A DNA stretch of 64,000 nucleotides, from assembly GCA_036365145.1 (NCBI GenBank), contig JAEOAD010000015.1:36533501-36597500 (forward strand), read 5' to 3'. Each line of letters begins with the position of its first letter. The first letter of the stretch is position 1. The position numbers and the translations under genes were made by a program. Below, piece after piece: positions 43,965 through 55,017 of the stretch. The notes under the pieces were generated by a model. That model saw nothing but the letters and a program-made list of their open reading frames with translations, searched no databases and had not been told where the DNA came from. Source of the stretch: Orientallactaga sibirica (taxonomy: Eukaryota; Chordata; Mammalia; Rodentia; Dipodidae).

Positions 43965-44282
43965 TGAATTAGGTTTCCCCAATAAACACATGTGTTCTGA
44001 ATATTTGATCCCCAGCTGGTGGCAATGGCAATTTGGAAATTGGAGTCTTGCTGAAGAAGGTGTGTTATTGGCAGTGGGCTTACAGGTGTTATAGCAAGTT
44101 CCCCCTTGCCAGTGTTTGGCACACTTTCCTGCTGCTGGCCCCCTGATGTTGGTCAGGAGGTGATGTCCAGCCCGTGTTCATGGAACTTCCCCTCAAGTCT
44201 ATAAACCAAAAGAAACACTTTCATCCCACAAGCTGCTTTTGTTCAAGTGTTTTGTGCCAGCAATGTAAAGGTAACTGCAACA
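43965..44282 (+). repeat. Solo MaLR-like LTR (318 bp) with perfect 5-bp TSD
   Basis: TGTGGTGGTTTGAATTAGG to GTAACTGCAACA, TG...CA ends. GGAGC precedes it at 43960-43964 and follows at 44283-44287. 'ATAAACCAAAAGAAAC' stands where the polyadenylation signal is expected. A solo LTR arises by recombination between the two LTRs of a provirus. Confidence 0.92.
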
Positions 44283-44287
44283 GGAGC

Positions 44288-45620
44288 CTTTAAAATAAGT
44301 TATGTCATTTTTGTTTTCCACTGGATTTTTCTTCTATATCTCCATCTCTTTACTGAATTACATTTACATTTCTCAATTTGACTTTTTTATTATCACTTGG
44401 AATTCATTCCTAAATTTGATCATGCCCTCATTGAGTTTCTTCCTTTTTGTCCCCAGCCATTTACTGAGTTGTTTTTTTCTTATTCTTACATTTTTTCAGC
44501 CCTTGTTCATTAAGTTTTTAAAATATTCTTATTGTAATCACATTTTGGAATTCTATGTCTGGAGTTTCCTTTATGTAGTTTTCATTGAAGGCTCCCACTA
44601 TGGGACTAGGCTTTCTTGGTGGGGCTATCTTGCCTTGGTTTCTTGTATTATTTGTTTTGCATGGGGTTTGCCCATCTGGAAATAGTATTTTTTATCTTGC
44701 AAGAATACATCAACAATAGCTTTTGTTGAACCTGTGTTAAGTGGCCCAGTCAGCCTTGATCCAGGTGGGTGTGCAATGGCTGTATATTCATAGGTCTGGG
44801 CTGGAAACACTGGAAACTGAGCAAGGTCCTTCTTATGCCTATAGTTTCTGCTCAGATGTGCACTGAGGAGTGTCAGCTCAGGTATCCCTACACCTGCAGC
44901 ACAGGTGGACAGGCTAGAAAGTGAAGTCAGCACCAAATGGGCCTGATCACCCATGCACAGGCAGGGGTTGTTCCGATGGGACTGCAAGGACACAGGGAAG
45001 GGACTCACCTGGACCTGGCAGCCTGTTCAGTGCCTGGGGCTGGGGAATGTGACCAGTTTGGGAGTCCCTACTCAGGGTGGTACAGGTGGGCAGGCTGGGG
45101 AGAGGGGTGAACCTTTTCAGTACGGATATGTGTGTGCTTCATTTTGTAAAAACTTTATTTTTTTCATGATCTCTCTGCTTGCTCTCTAAAATGCTAATGA
45201 GTTTATCTTGAGCCTCTAGTATTGATCTTCTGGTCTCTTTGGTCTCTTGTACTTTTCTCGTCTTTCACTTCTACTCTAAATAATTTCTTGAATTTATTAT
45301 GTTCTAGTCAGTTTCAACTGTTACATTTTTAATTTCTAAAAACTCCTATTTATTCTATCTTCTTCTCCACTCCACACAGCATAGACATAGTCTCTTTATT
45401 TCTCTGAGTATGTTAGAGGGTTTTTTTTTTTTCTCCTGTTCCCTGTCTTTGTGCTGCCTCCTCCAGTTTCCTTGCCTTGCAGGTTTGGTTTATGGTGGTC
45501 TCACTGGCTCTGTGTTCCCCCTCATGTTGGAGGCGTCTCTGATTTGTAGTAGACTTTTTTTTCATAGTTAACAGTCAGGGCTCAGTAATTTTGACAAGCA
45601 TTGGATGTCATGTGAAGGCA
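44288..45620 (-). mobile_element. LINE-1 5' end/5' UTR, minus strand, with repeat units
   Basis: 44288-44700 continues the T-rich antisense body. 44700-45120 is GC-richer and contains two related blocks exactly 180 bp apart (44881 and 45061: 'GGTATCCCTACACC' against 'GGAGTCCCTACTC', each then 'ACAGGTGG[A/G]CAGGCT'). That is the layout of a tandem-monomer LINE-1 promoter. 45130-45620 is again antisense LINE-1-like. Confidence 0.5.
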
Positions 45621-45861
45621 GGCAAGGCTAATTTCTCTTTAGGTATACAAGGCAGGGTCTGGCTTTCTGGTTTGCGGATTGAATGAATATCAACAACACC
45701 GACAAGAGGCTCTCTTTACACAGCCTTTTTGTTGTTGTGGTTAAGGTTTTGTACTTTTTCTCAGTCTGGCCTCAAACTTGCCTCAGCCTCTTGAGAGCCT
45801 TGGCATGTGTATGGAGGTCAGAGAACAACTTTGGGGTATGGGTCTTTTCCTTCCATTTTCT

Positions 45862-46090
45862 TTTTGAGACATGGTCTCTCTTCTTGTAGTTTTGCCACTG
45901 GAAGTCTAGTCTAGCTGGCCCTCAAGCTTCTGTGTTCTTCTGTTTCTGTGTCCCATTGCTGGAGGTGTATAGGGATATAGACACATGTGCCATTTGTTTC
46001 CAGCTTTACAAGTGTACTGTGGAGGATCAAACTTGGGCTGGCAGGCTTGCAAGCAAGCTTCTTTAACTGATAAGCCATCTCCCCAGCCCT
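45862..46090 (-). repeat. B4-like composite SINE, minus strand
   Basis: 'TTTTTGAGACATGGTCTC' starts a B1-like part. 'CAGCTTTACAAGTGTACTG', 'GGATCAAACTTGGGC' and 'AAGCCATCTCCCCAGCCC' form the reversed tRNA-like head. Diverged. Confidence 0.6.
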
Positions 46091-46341
46091 CAATGTGTAA
46101 AGCTCTTCACATGTCACATAGTGATGGATCTTGTATCAGTGCCATGTTCTTTACAAAAGCAAAAATTTGTGGGGGTGGGGATGACTTGTCTGGGAAGATT
46201 CTTCATCTGGCTATTTTCAGTTCCTTCCTGGTCTCTAACTCTCATGGCAACTTCTAGCACTACCAGGTAGTTGTCTTTCTCTTTGGGTCCTACTAATTAG
46301 GTAGAAACTAATGCAGGGGTGACTAGTAAAAAAAATGGTTT

Positions 46342-46499
46342 TAGGGGCAGGGGAGATTGCTCAGTGGTTAAAGGCACTTACTTGTAAAGCTTGTTGGCCA
46401 TGTTTCAATTGCCCAGCTACTCATACAAAGCTGGATGGCACTTGTTTGCAGTGGCCAGAGATGCCAACACACAAAATACAAATAGGTTAAAAAAAAATT
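46342..46499 (+). repeat. B2-type SINE, plus strand, short copy with TSD
   Basis: 'GGGGCAGGGGAGATTGCTCAG', 'CAATTGCCCAGCTAC', 'TGTTTGCAGTGGCCAG', A-rich tail. AAAAATGGTTT at 46331-46341 is repeated at 46500-46510. Confidence 0.82.
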
Positions 46500-46527
46500 A
46501 AAAATGGTTTCAAGTTAGAAATTATTA

Positions 46528-46752
46528 GGGCTGGAAAGGTGGCTTAGCGGTTAAGGCTCCTGCCTGCTAAGCCCAGGAACACCCGTTTGATAGTCCAAGT
46601 CCCACATTTAGCCAGACGCAAAGTGGCTCAAGGGTGCAATGCCACACTTGCCCACAAGGGGGCGCATGCATCTGGTATTCATTCACAGTGGCTGAGAGGC
46701 CTCTGATGTGCCCATCCTCTATTCGTCTCTCTCTGTCTCTCTCTACAAAAAA
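46528..46752 (+). repeat. B2-type SINE, insert-bearing variant, plus strand
   Basis: GGGCTGGAAAGGTGGCTTAGCGG head, then the extra 'GTGGCTCAAGGGTGCAATGCC' segment before CCACAAGGGGGCGCATGC. Flanked by AGAAATTATTA at 46517-46527 and 46753-46763. Contains a CTCF-like word at about 46653-46668. Confidence 0.93.
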
Positions 46753-46939
46753 AGAAATTATTAAAAAATGAGGTACACATAACCAACATTTTATTTTGCC
46801 TTAAAACCTAGAGATACCTCTTTCCCTTTTTTGAAAATGGACATGTTGTTGTTTGGAATTCTAGAAGGCCTTCCTTGCACAATCCCTGTGCATAAACATT
46901 GTCTACCATTTCCAGGTTCAGCTTCTTTGTATAGCACAG

Positions 46940-47197
46940 TTGTGATCTTGGTTCCCAGCTGATGGCAATTTGAGAGGTGGAGCTTTGAGCTTTGCTGGAG
47001 GTTGTGTGTTATTGGGGGCTAGCTTCCAGGTGTTATAGCCAGCTCCCCATTGCCAGTGTCTGGTTCACTCTCTTGTTGCTGTTTTCCAACTGATGTGGCA
47101 GAGGGATGTCCAGCCTCTGTTCATGGCATGCATTTCCCTCCATCATGGAGCTTCTCCTAGAGACTATAGCCAAAATAAAACCTTTCCTCCTATCAAC

Positions 47198-47231
<34 letters not shown>

Positions 47232-47419
47232 GTTTTGCGAGGTAGGGTCTCACTCTGGTCCAGGCTGACCTGGAATTCAGGGTGGCCTCGAACTCTCAGC
47301 GATCCTCCTACCTCTGCCTCCTGAGTGCTGGGATTAAAGGCATGCGCCACCACACCCGGCCTCTATCAAGAGCTTTTGATCAGTGTTTTGTTCCAGAAAC
47401 AAGAAGGTAACTGCAATAG
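46940..47419 (+). repeat. MaLR-like LTR, plus strand, 5' end lost, split by a B1
   Basis: Same family as the 43965 LTR ('GGTTCCCAGCTGATGGC', 'GTGTTATAGCCAGCTCC', 'TTCATGGCATGC', 'AAATAAAACCTTTCC', 'GTAACTGCAATA'). The first 40 or so bases are unrecognisable. A B1 occupies 47200-47362. Confidence 0.8.
47200..47362 (-). repeat. B1 SINE inside the LTR, minus strand, long poly(T)
   Basis: A T32 run, then 'GCGAGGTAGGGTCTCACTC' and CCACACCCGGCC. CTATCAA at 47190-47196 and 47363-47369 marks the target duplication. A 14-bp block (CACTATGTAGTCTC) is missing from its middle. Confidence 0.92.
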
Positions 47420-47866
47420 CAGCTCAAACTTAAAAGCACTTGTAGAACAATTTGAATGCAGATTTCTTTTAGACTCATATGACCAATCTGTTACAATTGT
47501 TCACCTATAGTTCATTTAAAAATTTTTAAATAACATCTGCCTTCATTCAATCTTTTAAGAATTCAACTTAGTTTTTATAAAAAAGCTCCTTTACCACAGA
47601 AATATTTTATTGGTTTATTAATATTAAATTAAATCACATACTTACAAAAGCAAGGACAACTGGCACAAACAAGTTTGGGGATAAATAATTGTTTCTGGGA
47701 AAGCAGAGAGATAACGTGAACATTCTGAGGAGCAGCATGCCTGACAAGGGTTTTAGCTCATGAAGTCTGCAGAGAGGGTGCTGGTGTGGCTGCTCCAAGG
47801 ACCCTCTTTCAGTGACAACAGAACATGCAAGATTAGGTTGTGTTGTGCCTTCTAACACTCTATAAA

Positions 47867-48072
47867 TATTTTATTATTTATTTATTTAAGAGAGAGAGAG
47901 AGAGACATATATACAGAGAGAATGGGCACACCAGGGCCTCTAGCCACTGCAAATGAACTCCAGATGCATGGGCCACCTTGTGCATCTGGCTTATGTGGGT
48001 TCTGGGGAATTGAACCTGGGTTGGTAAGCTTCACAGGCAAGTGCCTTTACCACTAAGATATCACTCCAGCTC
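47867..48072 (-). repeat. B2-type SINE, minus strand, with 15-bp TSD
   Basis: Full-length reverse copy. CTAACACTCTATAAA at 47852-47866 recurs at 48073-48087. Confidence 0.93.
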
Positions 48073-48087
48073 CTAACACTCTATAAA

Positions 48088-48911
48088 GTTGGTGCCAATC
48101 ACTCTTCATCTCCAGTCTTGGAGAATGCTATTGAATTCTCTCATCTGTGATTCTTTTCCTTTCTATCTGTCCTCATGTGTTTATATCTCCCTTTTCCCCA
48201 CTGTCATTTTAAGGGGAAGAGGAATAAGAAGAGATAAACCTTAAAGTTCAAGCTGCCATTTTTACCCAGACAATGTTCTCTTATTTAACACTTCTAATAT
48301 TCAGTAAGTGGTAGAGCTTACTTTCTCTATAAAGATCACATGGTAGTAACAAAAGCAAGTTTGGACACCCTCTTCCCCAGCTGTGGGGAATATTGGTAAC
48401 AAGAAGATCACTGCACATTGTCTTGGCTATATGAACTGCCTCAGTCTCACATCCATTTCCTCTCAGGGATAACATAATTCAAAGTCCAGCCCTCTTCTCT
48501 CACTCTGATACAAGTCTGAGGATCCAGCCCAGCTCCAGAGTTCTTAATGGGATCAGCTGGGACATAGCTTATAATTCATTGTGGGTCAGTTTGTGTCTCT
48601 TCCCAGCTGCAAATATAACCCTAAATAGCAATTTCCATTAAGCATTGTGCACACATATCTTTATTTTAGAGTATGCTTGTAGGAAGCTCAAGGCCAGACA
48701 GAGAATCTATGCCCTTTCTGCTGCCTCCTTGGGTAGTGGAGCCCTTCAATTCTGAGGCTGTCTTGGGGCAGGACTCATCAGCCAGGAGAGGAAAATTGGG
48801 CTACAGTGGTTGTTGAAGAACTCAGGACCCACCTGAGGTTCCCATCTCTACAGGAGGGTCAGGAATGATGTGGTCCAAGGTAAGGATAGAAGGGAAAGAG
48901 ATATGATGGGG
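48088..48911. other. Unique non-coding DNA
   Basis: No gene or repeat recognised. Confidence 0.45.
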
Positions 48912-49213
48912 TGTGGTGGTTTGATTCAGGTGACCCGCACAAACTTATGTGTTCTGAATGCTAGGTCCTCAGCTGGAGGCAATTTGGGAATTGAAGCCTC
49001 CTGGAGGCAGTGTATTGTTGGGGGCACAGTCTCCTATTTCTATTGCCCACCAGATGTTGGCCAGGAGGTAATGGCCACCCTCTTCTCATGCCATCGTCAT
49101 CCCCTGCCATCATGGAGCTTCCCCTCGAGTCTGTAAACCAAAATAAACCCTTTCCTCTGTGAGATGCTCTTGGTTGGGTGTTTTCTTACAGCAATGTGAA
49201 CCTGACTGCAACA
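48912..49213 (+). repeat. Solo MaLR-like LTR (302 bp) with perfect 5-bp TSD
   Basis: TGTGGTGGTTTGATTCAGG to CCTGACTGCAACA. TGGGG flanks it at 48907-48911 and 49214-49218. 'CCAAAATAAACCC' holds a variant polyadenylation signal. Same family as 43965. Confidence 0.92.
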
Positions 49214-49385
49214 TGGGGAATGTAGTGAGTGACACATTTGAGCAGACAGGTGACATGCAGGTCAAAGTTTCAGTCGGATTTGTTATCAGTGAACAGTTAA
49301 TAAAGGGTTTTACAGAGTGACATGTCTGGTCTGTGAGTGAGCAAGACGAATCTGACTTCAGGATAGAGTAGAAAGGGAAAAGTGG

Positions 49386-49590
49386 GCCAGGTGTGGTGGC
49401 ACACACCTTTAATCCCAGCACTTGGGAGGAGAGGTAGGAGGAATGCAGTGAGTTCAAGGCCACCTTGCGACTACATAGTGAATTCCATGTCAGCCTGGGT
49501 TAGAGCAAGACCCCACCTCGAAAAACAAACAAACAAACAAAAAAACCCAATCAATCAATCAATCAACAACAAAAACAACAACAAACAAAA
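49386..49590 (+). repeat. B1 SINE, plus strand, with CAAA/CAAT tail
   Basis: 'GGCCAGGTGTGGTGGCACAC', TTTAATCCCAGCACTTGGG, 'AATTCCATGTCAGCC', then (AAAC)n and (AATC)n tail units to about 49590. Confidence 0.93.
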
Positions 49591-50877
49591 AAATGAAAGG
49601 GAAAGGTGGGTGAGGAAGGAGAAAGAGAGAGAGAGAGGGAGAGAATGATGCCATGGCATGAACACTGAGGCTGCAGAGATGTTTTTCAGTGACTGACAAC
49701 TTACCACACAGCACCCCAGTTCCCATTACTCCAGCCTTTTTATGCACTTTCTAATGTGCTACACCACATACTTAATTTTCATGTTTATCATCTGCACCCC
49801 TTTACTGCAATATAAGCACCACAGGATATGTCTTTTATTCACTATAATAGAAGTGTGCTTGTCATGTGGCTGGCACTCAGTAAGTAATAATAGGTGGCAA
49901 GATGGATTCTTATGTATGATGGGAAACTGGGATTAGGCATAGGACTTATCCCTTGGCTTCTGTCTTGCTCTCTAGACAAGTGTTGGAGCTCTCGGCAATA
50001 AAGTTGGGAGGAAGGGTCAGCTTTGCAAGGGGGCATGGATGGGAGGCAGAGAAAGTCCTTGGTAGGAACATCTAGCAGCTCTCAGTCTCCATGGTGAATT
50101 GTTTGGTGTTGCTATAAGTTACGGATTTTTATATAATATGGCTTGGGGTGAAAATGGGTTCAGAGTATTAAAATGTTACTTAGCTCTTGTGTACAACTTA
50201 CACAAGGCAGGAAAGAGAGGAGAAGAGAGTCCTGCTTACCAGTGAGTGGGTACTCAGGTACTGTCTATTGGTGGTGATATTGTGGAATAGCACCATGTAT
50301 GACACACTGGGCTTGAATTTGCTAAACAATAAATAAAAATCCTAGAATAATGTTTGTGATGTGCTCACGTGTGCTTGCATGACTGGTCCTTCCATCTTAT
50401 GATGAGGATTTTAAGGATCAGAGATGAGAGCTTATCATAGTCATTTGGCTGGGGAGTGCAGGCCTGAGCTCCAATCTAGGTTCCTCTAAGTCCATTTACT
50501 TCTGTCAGAATTACTTGAGCCCTGTGCCTGAGTTACTTCAGCTCTCCAGCCTCAGTTTCTCACTGTCAGGTGAGGTGAAGTTGTTTAATCTGAGTAGTAC
50601 CCTGGACCCTCCAGTCAATGTCTCCTCTCTTTTTTGTTGGTTTCCAAGACTTTAAATGAGTCACTGTGGGTGTGTGGGACCTGACTGTCACAAATGAAGA
50701 ACTGGCTTATGGACAGAAAAACCAGGGGAGAGATGACAACCACTTTCCTGGACAGGAAGTGTAAAGAACAGAGATCCACAGCAGTGATTGAATTGTTTAT
50801 TTATTTAGTTTTAATGTTTCTTTCAAATGACTCAGAGATGATTTTTCTGAGATATAATGATTTCTGCTTGGATTTGT
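49591..50877. other. Unique non-coding DNA
   Basis: Includes a short (GA)n at 49624-49642 and MIR-like words near 50400-50600 on both strands. No gene recognised. Confidence 0.45.
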
Positions 50878-51103
50878 TTTATGAGAGAGAATGAGAGTGA
50901 GTAAGAGAGAGATAATTGACATGCCAAGGCTTCTAGCCACCACAATTGAACTCCAGATGCGTGTGCCACCTGGTGTACATGTGTGACCTTGTGTGCATGT
51001 GTCACCTTGTGCATGTGGCTTACATGGGTTCTGGGGAGTCCAACCTGGGTCCTTAGACTTCACAGGCAAGCGCCTCAACTGCTAAGTCATCTTTCCAGCT
51101 CTT
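50878..51103 (-). repeat. B2-type SINE, minus strand, with internal tandem expansion
   Basis: 'GAACTCCAGATGCGTGTGCC' is followed by three related 18-20-bp units ('ACCTGGTGTACATGTGTG', 'ACCTTGTGTGCATGTGTC', 'ACCTTGTGCATGTGGC') where other copies have one. The head ends CATCTTTCCAGCTC. Confidence 0.87.
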
Positions 51104-51239
51104 GGATGTTTTTATTTGTGTGTGAGTGTGTGTGCAGATGTGTAAACCATATAAACACATGTGCATAGGCCAAAGGAGAATGTGGATTGTTCTTAAATAT
51201 ATAATTATAATTACATTATATATATATGGAGAGAGAGAC

Positions 51240-51610
51240 AATAAACCATTGTAATTCCCTCCTCCCACTTTCCCTTTTGCAACTCCCCTCTCAATCAGTC
51301 TGTCTTTTATTTTGATGTCATCATCTTTTCCTCCTGTTATGATGGTCTTGTATAGGTAGTGCCAGGCACTGTGAAGTCATGGATATCCAGGCCATTTTGT
51401 ATCTAGAAGAGTGCATTGTATGCAGTCCTACTCTTCCTTTGGTTCTTACATTCTTTCTGCCACCTCTTCTGCAATGGACCCTGAGCCTTGGAAGGTGTGA
51501 TAGAGATGTTTCAGTGTTGAGCACTCCTCTGTCATTTCTTCTCAGCACTGTGGTGCCTTTTGAGTCATCCCAGAGGTCACTGCCATCCGAAAAGAGAAGC
51601 TTCTCTAACC
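51240..51610 (-). mobile_element. LINE-1 3' end, minus strand (outermost host of a nest), first part
   Basis: 'GACAATAAACCATTG', 'GATGTCATCATCTTTTCC', 'GTGTGATAGAGATGTTTCAG' and 'AGAAGCTTCTCTAACC' are the reversed 3' UTR. Interrupted at 51611-51624 by a SINE and resuming at 53424. Confidence 0.87.
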
Positions 51611-51624
51611 AAAAGTGAGAGTAG

Positions 51625-51686
51625 GGCTGGAGAGATGGCTTAGCGGTTAAGGCACCTGCCTCCTAAGCTTAAGAATGCTGGTTCCA
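51625..51686 (+). repeat. B2-type SINE, insert-bearing variant, first part (middle layer)
   Basis: GGCTGGAGAGATGGCTTAGCGG head. AAAAGTGAGAGTAG at 51611-51624 recurs at 53410-53423, the 14-bp target duplication in the host LINE-1. Interrupted after 'AAGAATGCTGGTTCCA'. Confidence 0.93.
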
Positions 51687-53215
51687 CAGCCTAGATGTCC
51701 CTCCACAGATGAATGGATAATAAAGATGTGGTACATTTACACAATGGAGTTCTACTCAGCTGTAAAGAAAAATGAAATTATGAAATTTGCAGGGAAATGG
51801 ATGGCTCTGGAAAGGATTATACTAAGTGAGGTAACCCAGGCTCAGAAAGCCAAACGTCACATGTTCTCTCTCATATGTGGATCCTAGCTAAAAATGTATA
51901 GACTTGTGTGTAAACTGGAACCAAAAATAGGTACCAGAAACCAGTAAGCTGGTAAAAGACTATAAGGGAGGGAGGAAAGGGAAGGACTTAAGTGTATGGT
52001 ATTGCACATATGTAAGTAGAAGAACTGATTACAGGGAGGGGAATGGCCTAAGCGAGGCCATGGGAAGAGAATGCATAAAAGAAGGGAAGGGGGAGGGTCA
52101 ATCTAAATTCAAGATATTGTGAATAAGACTTATGTAAAATTGCTTTTTTGAATAATGGCACATCTAGAAGCTATAGACTGTTACTAGAAAATTTTCAGTG
52201 CCTGGGATGGGATACCTTCCAGTGAGTTGTTGGCCAAGGAGGTCCCGGTAGCCTCCAAAACATTAAAGGCTTTTGCCAAAGCCCTTGGTTTCCCTTGAGA
52301 AACAGATAGTAAGACCCTATTTCTGAAGACATCTCTTGCCTGAGAGGCAAGGTCACTGAGAAAGCAAGCTGGTACGGAGCAGAAAACCTTCTCCCTGTAG
52401 ACCAGCCAACTGAAAGCTGGAAAAAGCTGCATTGCATGCAGAGTATGGGAGACAGAAGTCATCAGCAGTGAAAACAGTGGATGCTGAATATTCAAGTTTG
52501 GCCAGACAGGCCCAATGACTGAACGGGTGCAATAGTAACCAACTGCTCCATAATTGGACTGAAGGCCCTCTCCATGGGAGGGAATACATACCTGGTACTG
52601 AAAAACCTAAGCAAAAGTCTATGGTAGGTGAAGTCATGAGCCTTAGGGATATAAAGCCTGCTCTTGTCTGACTAAATGTATATATTATTCCCACCAAGCT
52701 GCCCTGAAAATACTACACTTAATGTTCATATTCACATATTAATGCTACTCTCACTTCTGGTTAGAGAAGCTTCTCTTTTCAGATGTCAATGACCACTGGG
52801 ATGACCCAAAAGTCAACATAGTGCTGAGAAGAAGGGATGGAGGAGTGCCCACACTGAAACACCTCTGTCACACCCTCCCAGGGTCAGGGACCATTGAGGA
52901 AGAGGTGGCAGATAGAATGGAAGAGCCAAAGGAAGGGTATGACTTCTTACAATACAACTGTCCAGACAGAAACTGGCCTCGATATCCATGACCTTGCAGT
53001 GCCTAGCAATACCTCTGCAAGACCCTCAAAATAGAAGAAAAAGATGATGACATCAAATTAAAAGAGAGACTAATGGAGAGAGGGAGGGGATATGATGGAG
53101 ATTGAAGTTCTAAAGTGGAATGGGGGGAGGGTAGGGAAATATCAGGTGGTTTTTTCTGTATGTAAGTATAGAAGTTGTCAATAAAAAAAATAATTTAAAA
53201 AAAAAGAGAAAAAAA
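51687..53215 (+). mobile_element. 5'-truncated LINE-1 (1.5 kb), plus strand, innermost layer
   Basis: Begins in the last ORF2 codons (the 51675-51887 frame reads 'MWYIYTMEFYSAVKKNE...') and has the whole 3' UTR plus an A-rich tail. AAGAATGCTGGTTCCA flanks it at 51671-51686 and 53216-53231, a perfect 16-bp duplication inside the SINE. Little decayed; youngest of the three layers. Confidence 0.95.
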
Positions 53216-53409
53216 AAGAATGCTGGTTCCAATCTCCAGGTCCCATGTTTAGCCAGATGCAGTGACGCAAGGGCGCGATGCCACACTTGACCACAAGGGG
53301 GCGCACACATCTGGATTTCATTCGCAGCAGTTGAGAGGCTGCTGGCACGCTCATCTATATCTGTCTTCCTCTCCCTCTGTGTGTGTGTGTCTCTCTCTCT
53401 CAAAAAAAA
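53216..53409 (+). repeat. B2-type SINE, insert-bearing variant, second part
   Basis: Continues from the duplicated 'AAGAATGCTGGTTCCA' with 'GTGACGCAAGGGCGCGATGCC', CCACAAGGGGGCGCAC (CTCF-like, about 53289-53305), the (TG)n/(TC)n region and an A12 tail. Confidence 0.93.
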
Positions 53410-53423
53410 AAAAGTGAGAGTAG

Positions 53424-54603
53424 CATTAATATATGGGTATGAACATTAAGAGAAGTGCTTACTGGACAGTTTGGTGAGCATAATATATGCATTTAGCCAG
53501 ACATCAGCAGATGTTACACCCCCAAGGCTCATGACTTTCCCTGACATAGATTTTCTTGATATCAGGCATGTATTCCCTCCTGTGTAGTGGGCCTCCAGTC
53601 CAATTAGAGAGTGGTAGGTTTCCCCCATAACAGACATTCCACTATTGCACACATTGGCTCATTTGGCCTGGCTGGCTCAACTTAAGGCTTGCAGTGTCCA
53701 CTGTTGTTTATCTCCACTGATGACTTCTCTCTCTCCCGTGGAGCTGCATGCAGCATAGCTTTTTCCAGTTTTCTGTCAGTTGGTCTACAAGGAGGAGGTT
53801 TTCAGCTCAGTTCCAGCAAGATTTCTCCGTGACCTTGCAGCTCAAGCATGTGGAGTCTTCAGCAATAGGGTCTTACCATCTATTCCTGGTGGGAAACCAA
53901 GAGTCTTAGCAATGACCTGCAATGCTTTGGGGGCATCAAGTACCTCCCTGGCCAACAACTCACTGGCAAGTATCCTGTCCCCGGCACTGAAAATTTTCTA
54001 GTAAAAATCTATGCCTTCTGAATGCACTATTTTCCAAAATAGTAGATTTCCATATGACTTATTCATACCCTCTTAGATTTTTTGTTTGGCTTTTTGAGGT
54101 AGGGTCTCACTGTAGCCCAGACTGACCTGGAATTCAAGATGTAGTCTCAGGGTGGCCTTGAACTCATGGTTATCCTCCTACCTCCTGAGTGCTGGGATTA
54201 AAGGTGTGAACCACCATGCCTGGCCCTCTTAGATTTTGATTTACTCTCCCCTCACCCTTCCTTTACTCATTCTCTTCCTCTGACCTTGCTTAAGCTTTTC
54301 CACCCCTAGTAATCTGTTCTTCTACTTACATATATACAATGCCATCCCCTTAAGTCCGCCCCTGTCCTCCCTCCCTTATAGCCCCTTTCTAGCTTACTGG
54401 CCTCTGCTACCAAGTTTTATTCCATCTCACATACAAGTCCAAATATATGTAGGTAGGCAGCATATATGCAATGCTTGGCTTTCTGGGCCTGGGTTAACTC
54501 ACTAAGTATAATCCTTTCCAGGTCCATCCGTTTCTCTGCAAATTCCATAATTTCATTTTTCTTTATCACTGAATAGAACTCCACTGTATAAATGTACCAC
54601 ATT
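53424..54603 (-). pseudogene. LINE-1 3' UTR and ORF2 end, minus strand (host, second part)
   Basis: Resumes the host exactly after the target duplication ('CATTAATATATGGG'). The minus frame 54417-54602 reads 'MWYIYTVEFYSVIKKNE', the ORF2 C-terminus. At 54603 the orientation flips. A B1 interrupts at 54082-54223. Confidence 0.9.
54082..54223 (-). repeat. B1 SINE inside LINE-1, minus strand, with 14-bp TSD
   Basis: CCCTCTTAGATTTT at 54068-54081 recurs at 54224-54237. Reverse B1 with GAGGTAGGGTCTCACTG and ACCACCATGCCTGG. Confidence 0.93.
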
Positions 54604-54605
54604 TT

Positions 54606-55017
54606 ACAAATGGCATATAAACATTTTTAAAAATTCTCTACATCTTTAGTCATCAGGGAAATGCAAATTAAAACTACTTTGAGATTCCATCTCACTCCTG
54701 TCAGCTATTATCAAGAAAACAAATGACAATAAATGCTGGTGAGGATGCAGAAAAAGACGAACCCTTCTACACTGTTGGTAGGACTGTAATCTGGCACAGC
54801 CATTGTGGAAATCTGTGTGGAGGATCCGGAGACAGCTAAAAATAGATGTACTATATGATCTAGCTATACCACTCCTAGGCATATATCCTAAGGACTCATT
54901 GTACTACCTTAGAGATACTTGCTCAACTGTGTTTATTGCTGCTTTATTCACAATAGCTAAGAAATAGAACCAGCCTACATGTCCCTCAACTGAAGAGTGG
55001 ATAACGAAGATTGGGCA
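54606..55017 (+). pseudogene. Inverted 5' segment of the host LINE-1, plus strand
   Basis: Sense ORF2 sequence ('CATCAGGGAAATGCAAATT', 'TGAGGATGCAGAAAAAG', 'CCAGCCTACATGTCCCTC') ends at 'GGATAACGAAGATTGGGCAC'. In intact copies the next bases are the ones that end the minus segment at 54603. Contiguous LINE-1 coordinates with flipped orientation are the mark of twin priming. Confidence 0.87.

Noticed and set aside
46528..46752. tRNA gene
   Set aside because: A and B boxes are those of a tRNA-derived SINE; no complete cloverleaf with anticodon arm, and the body continues into a SINE tail.
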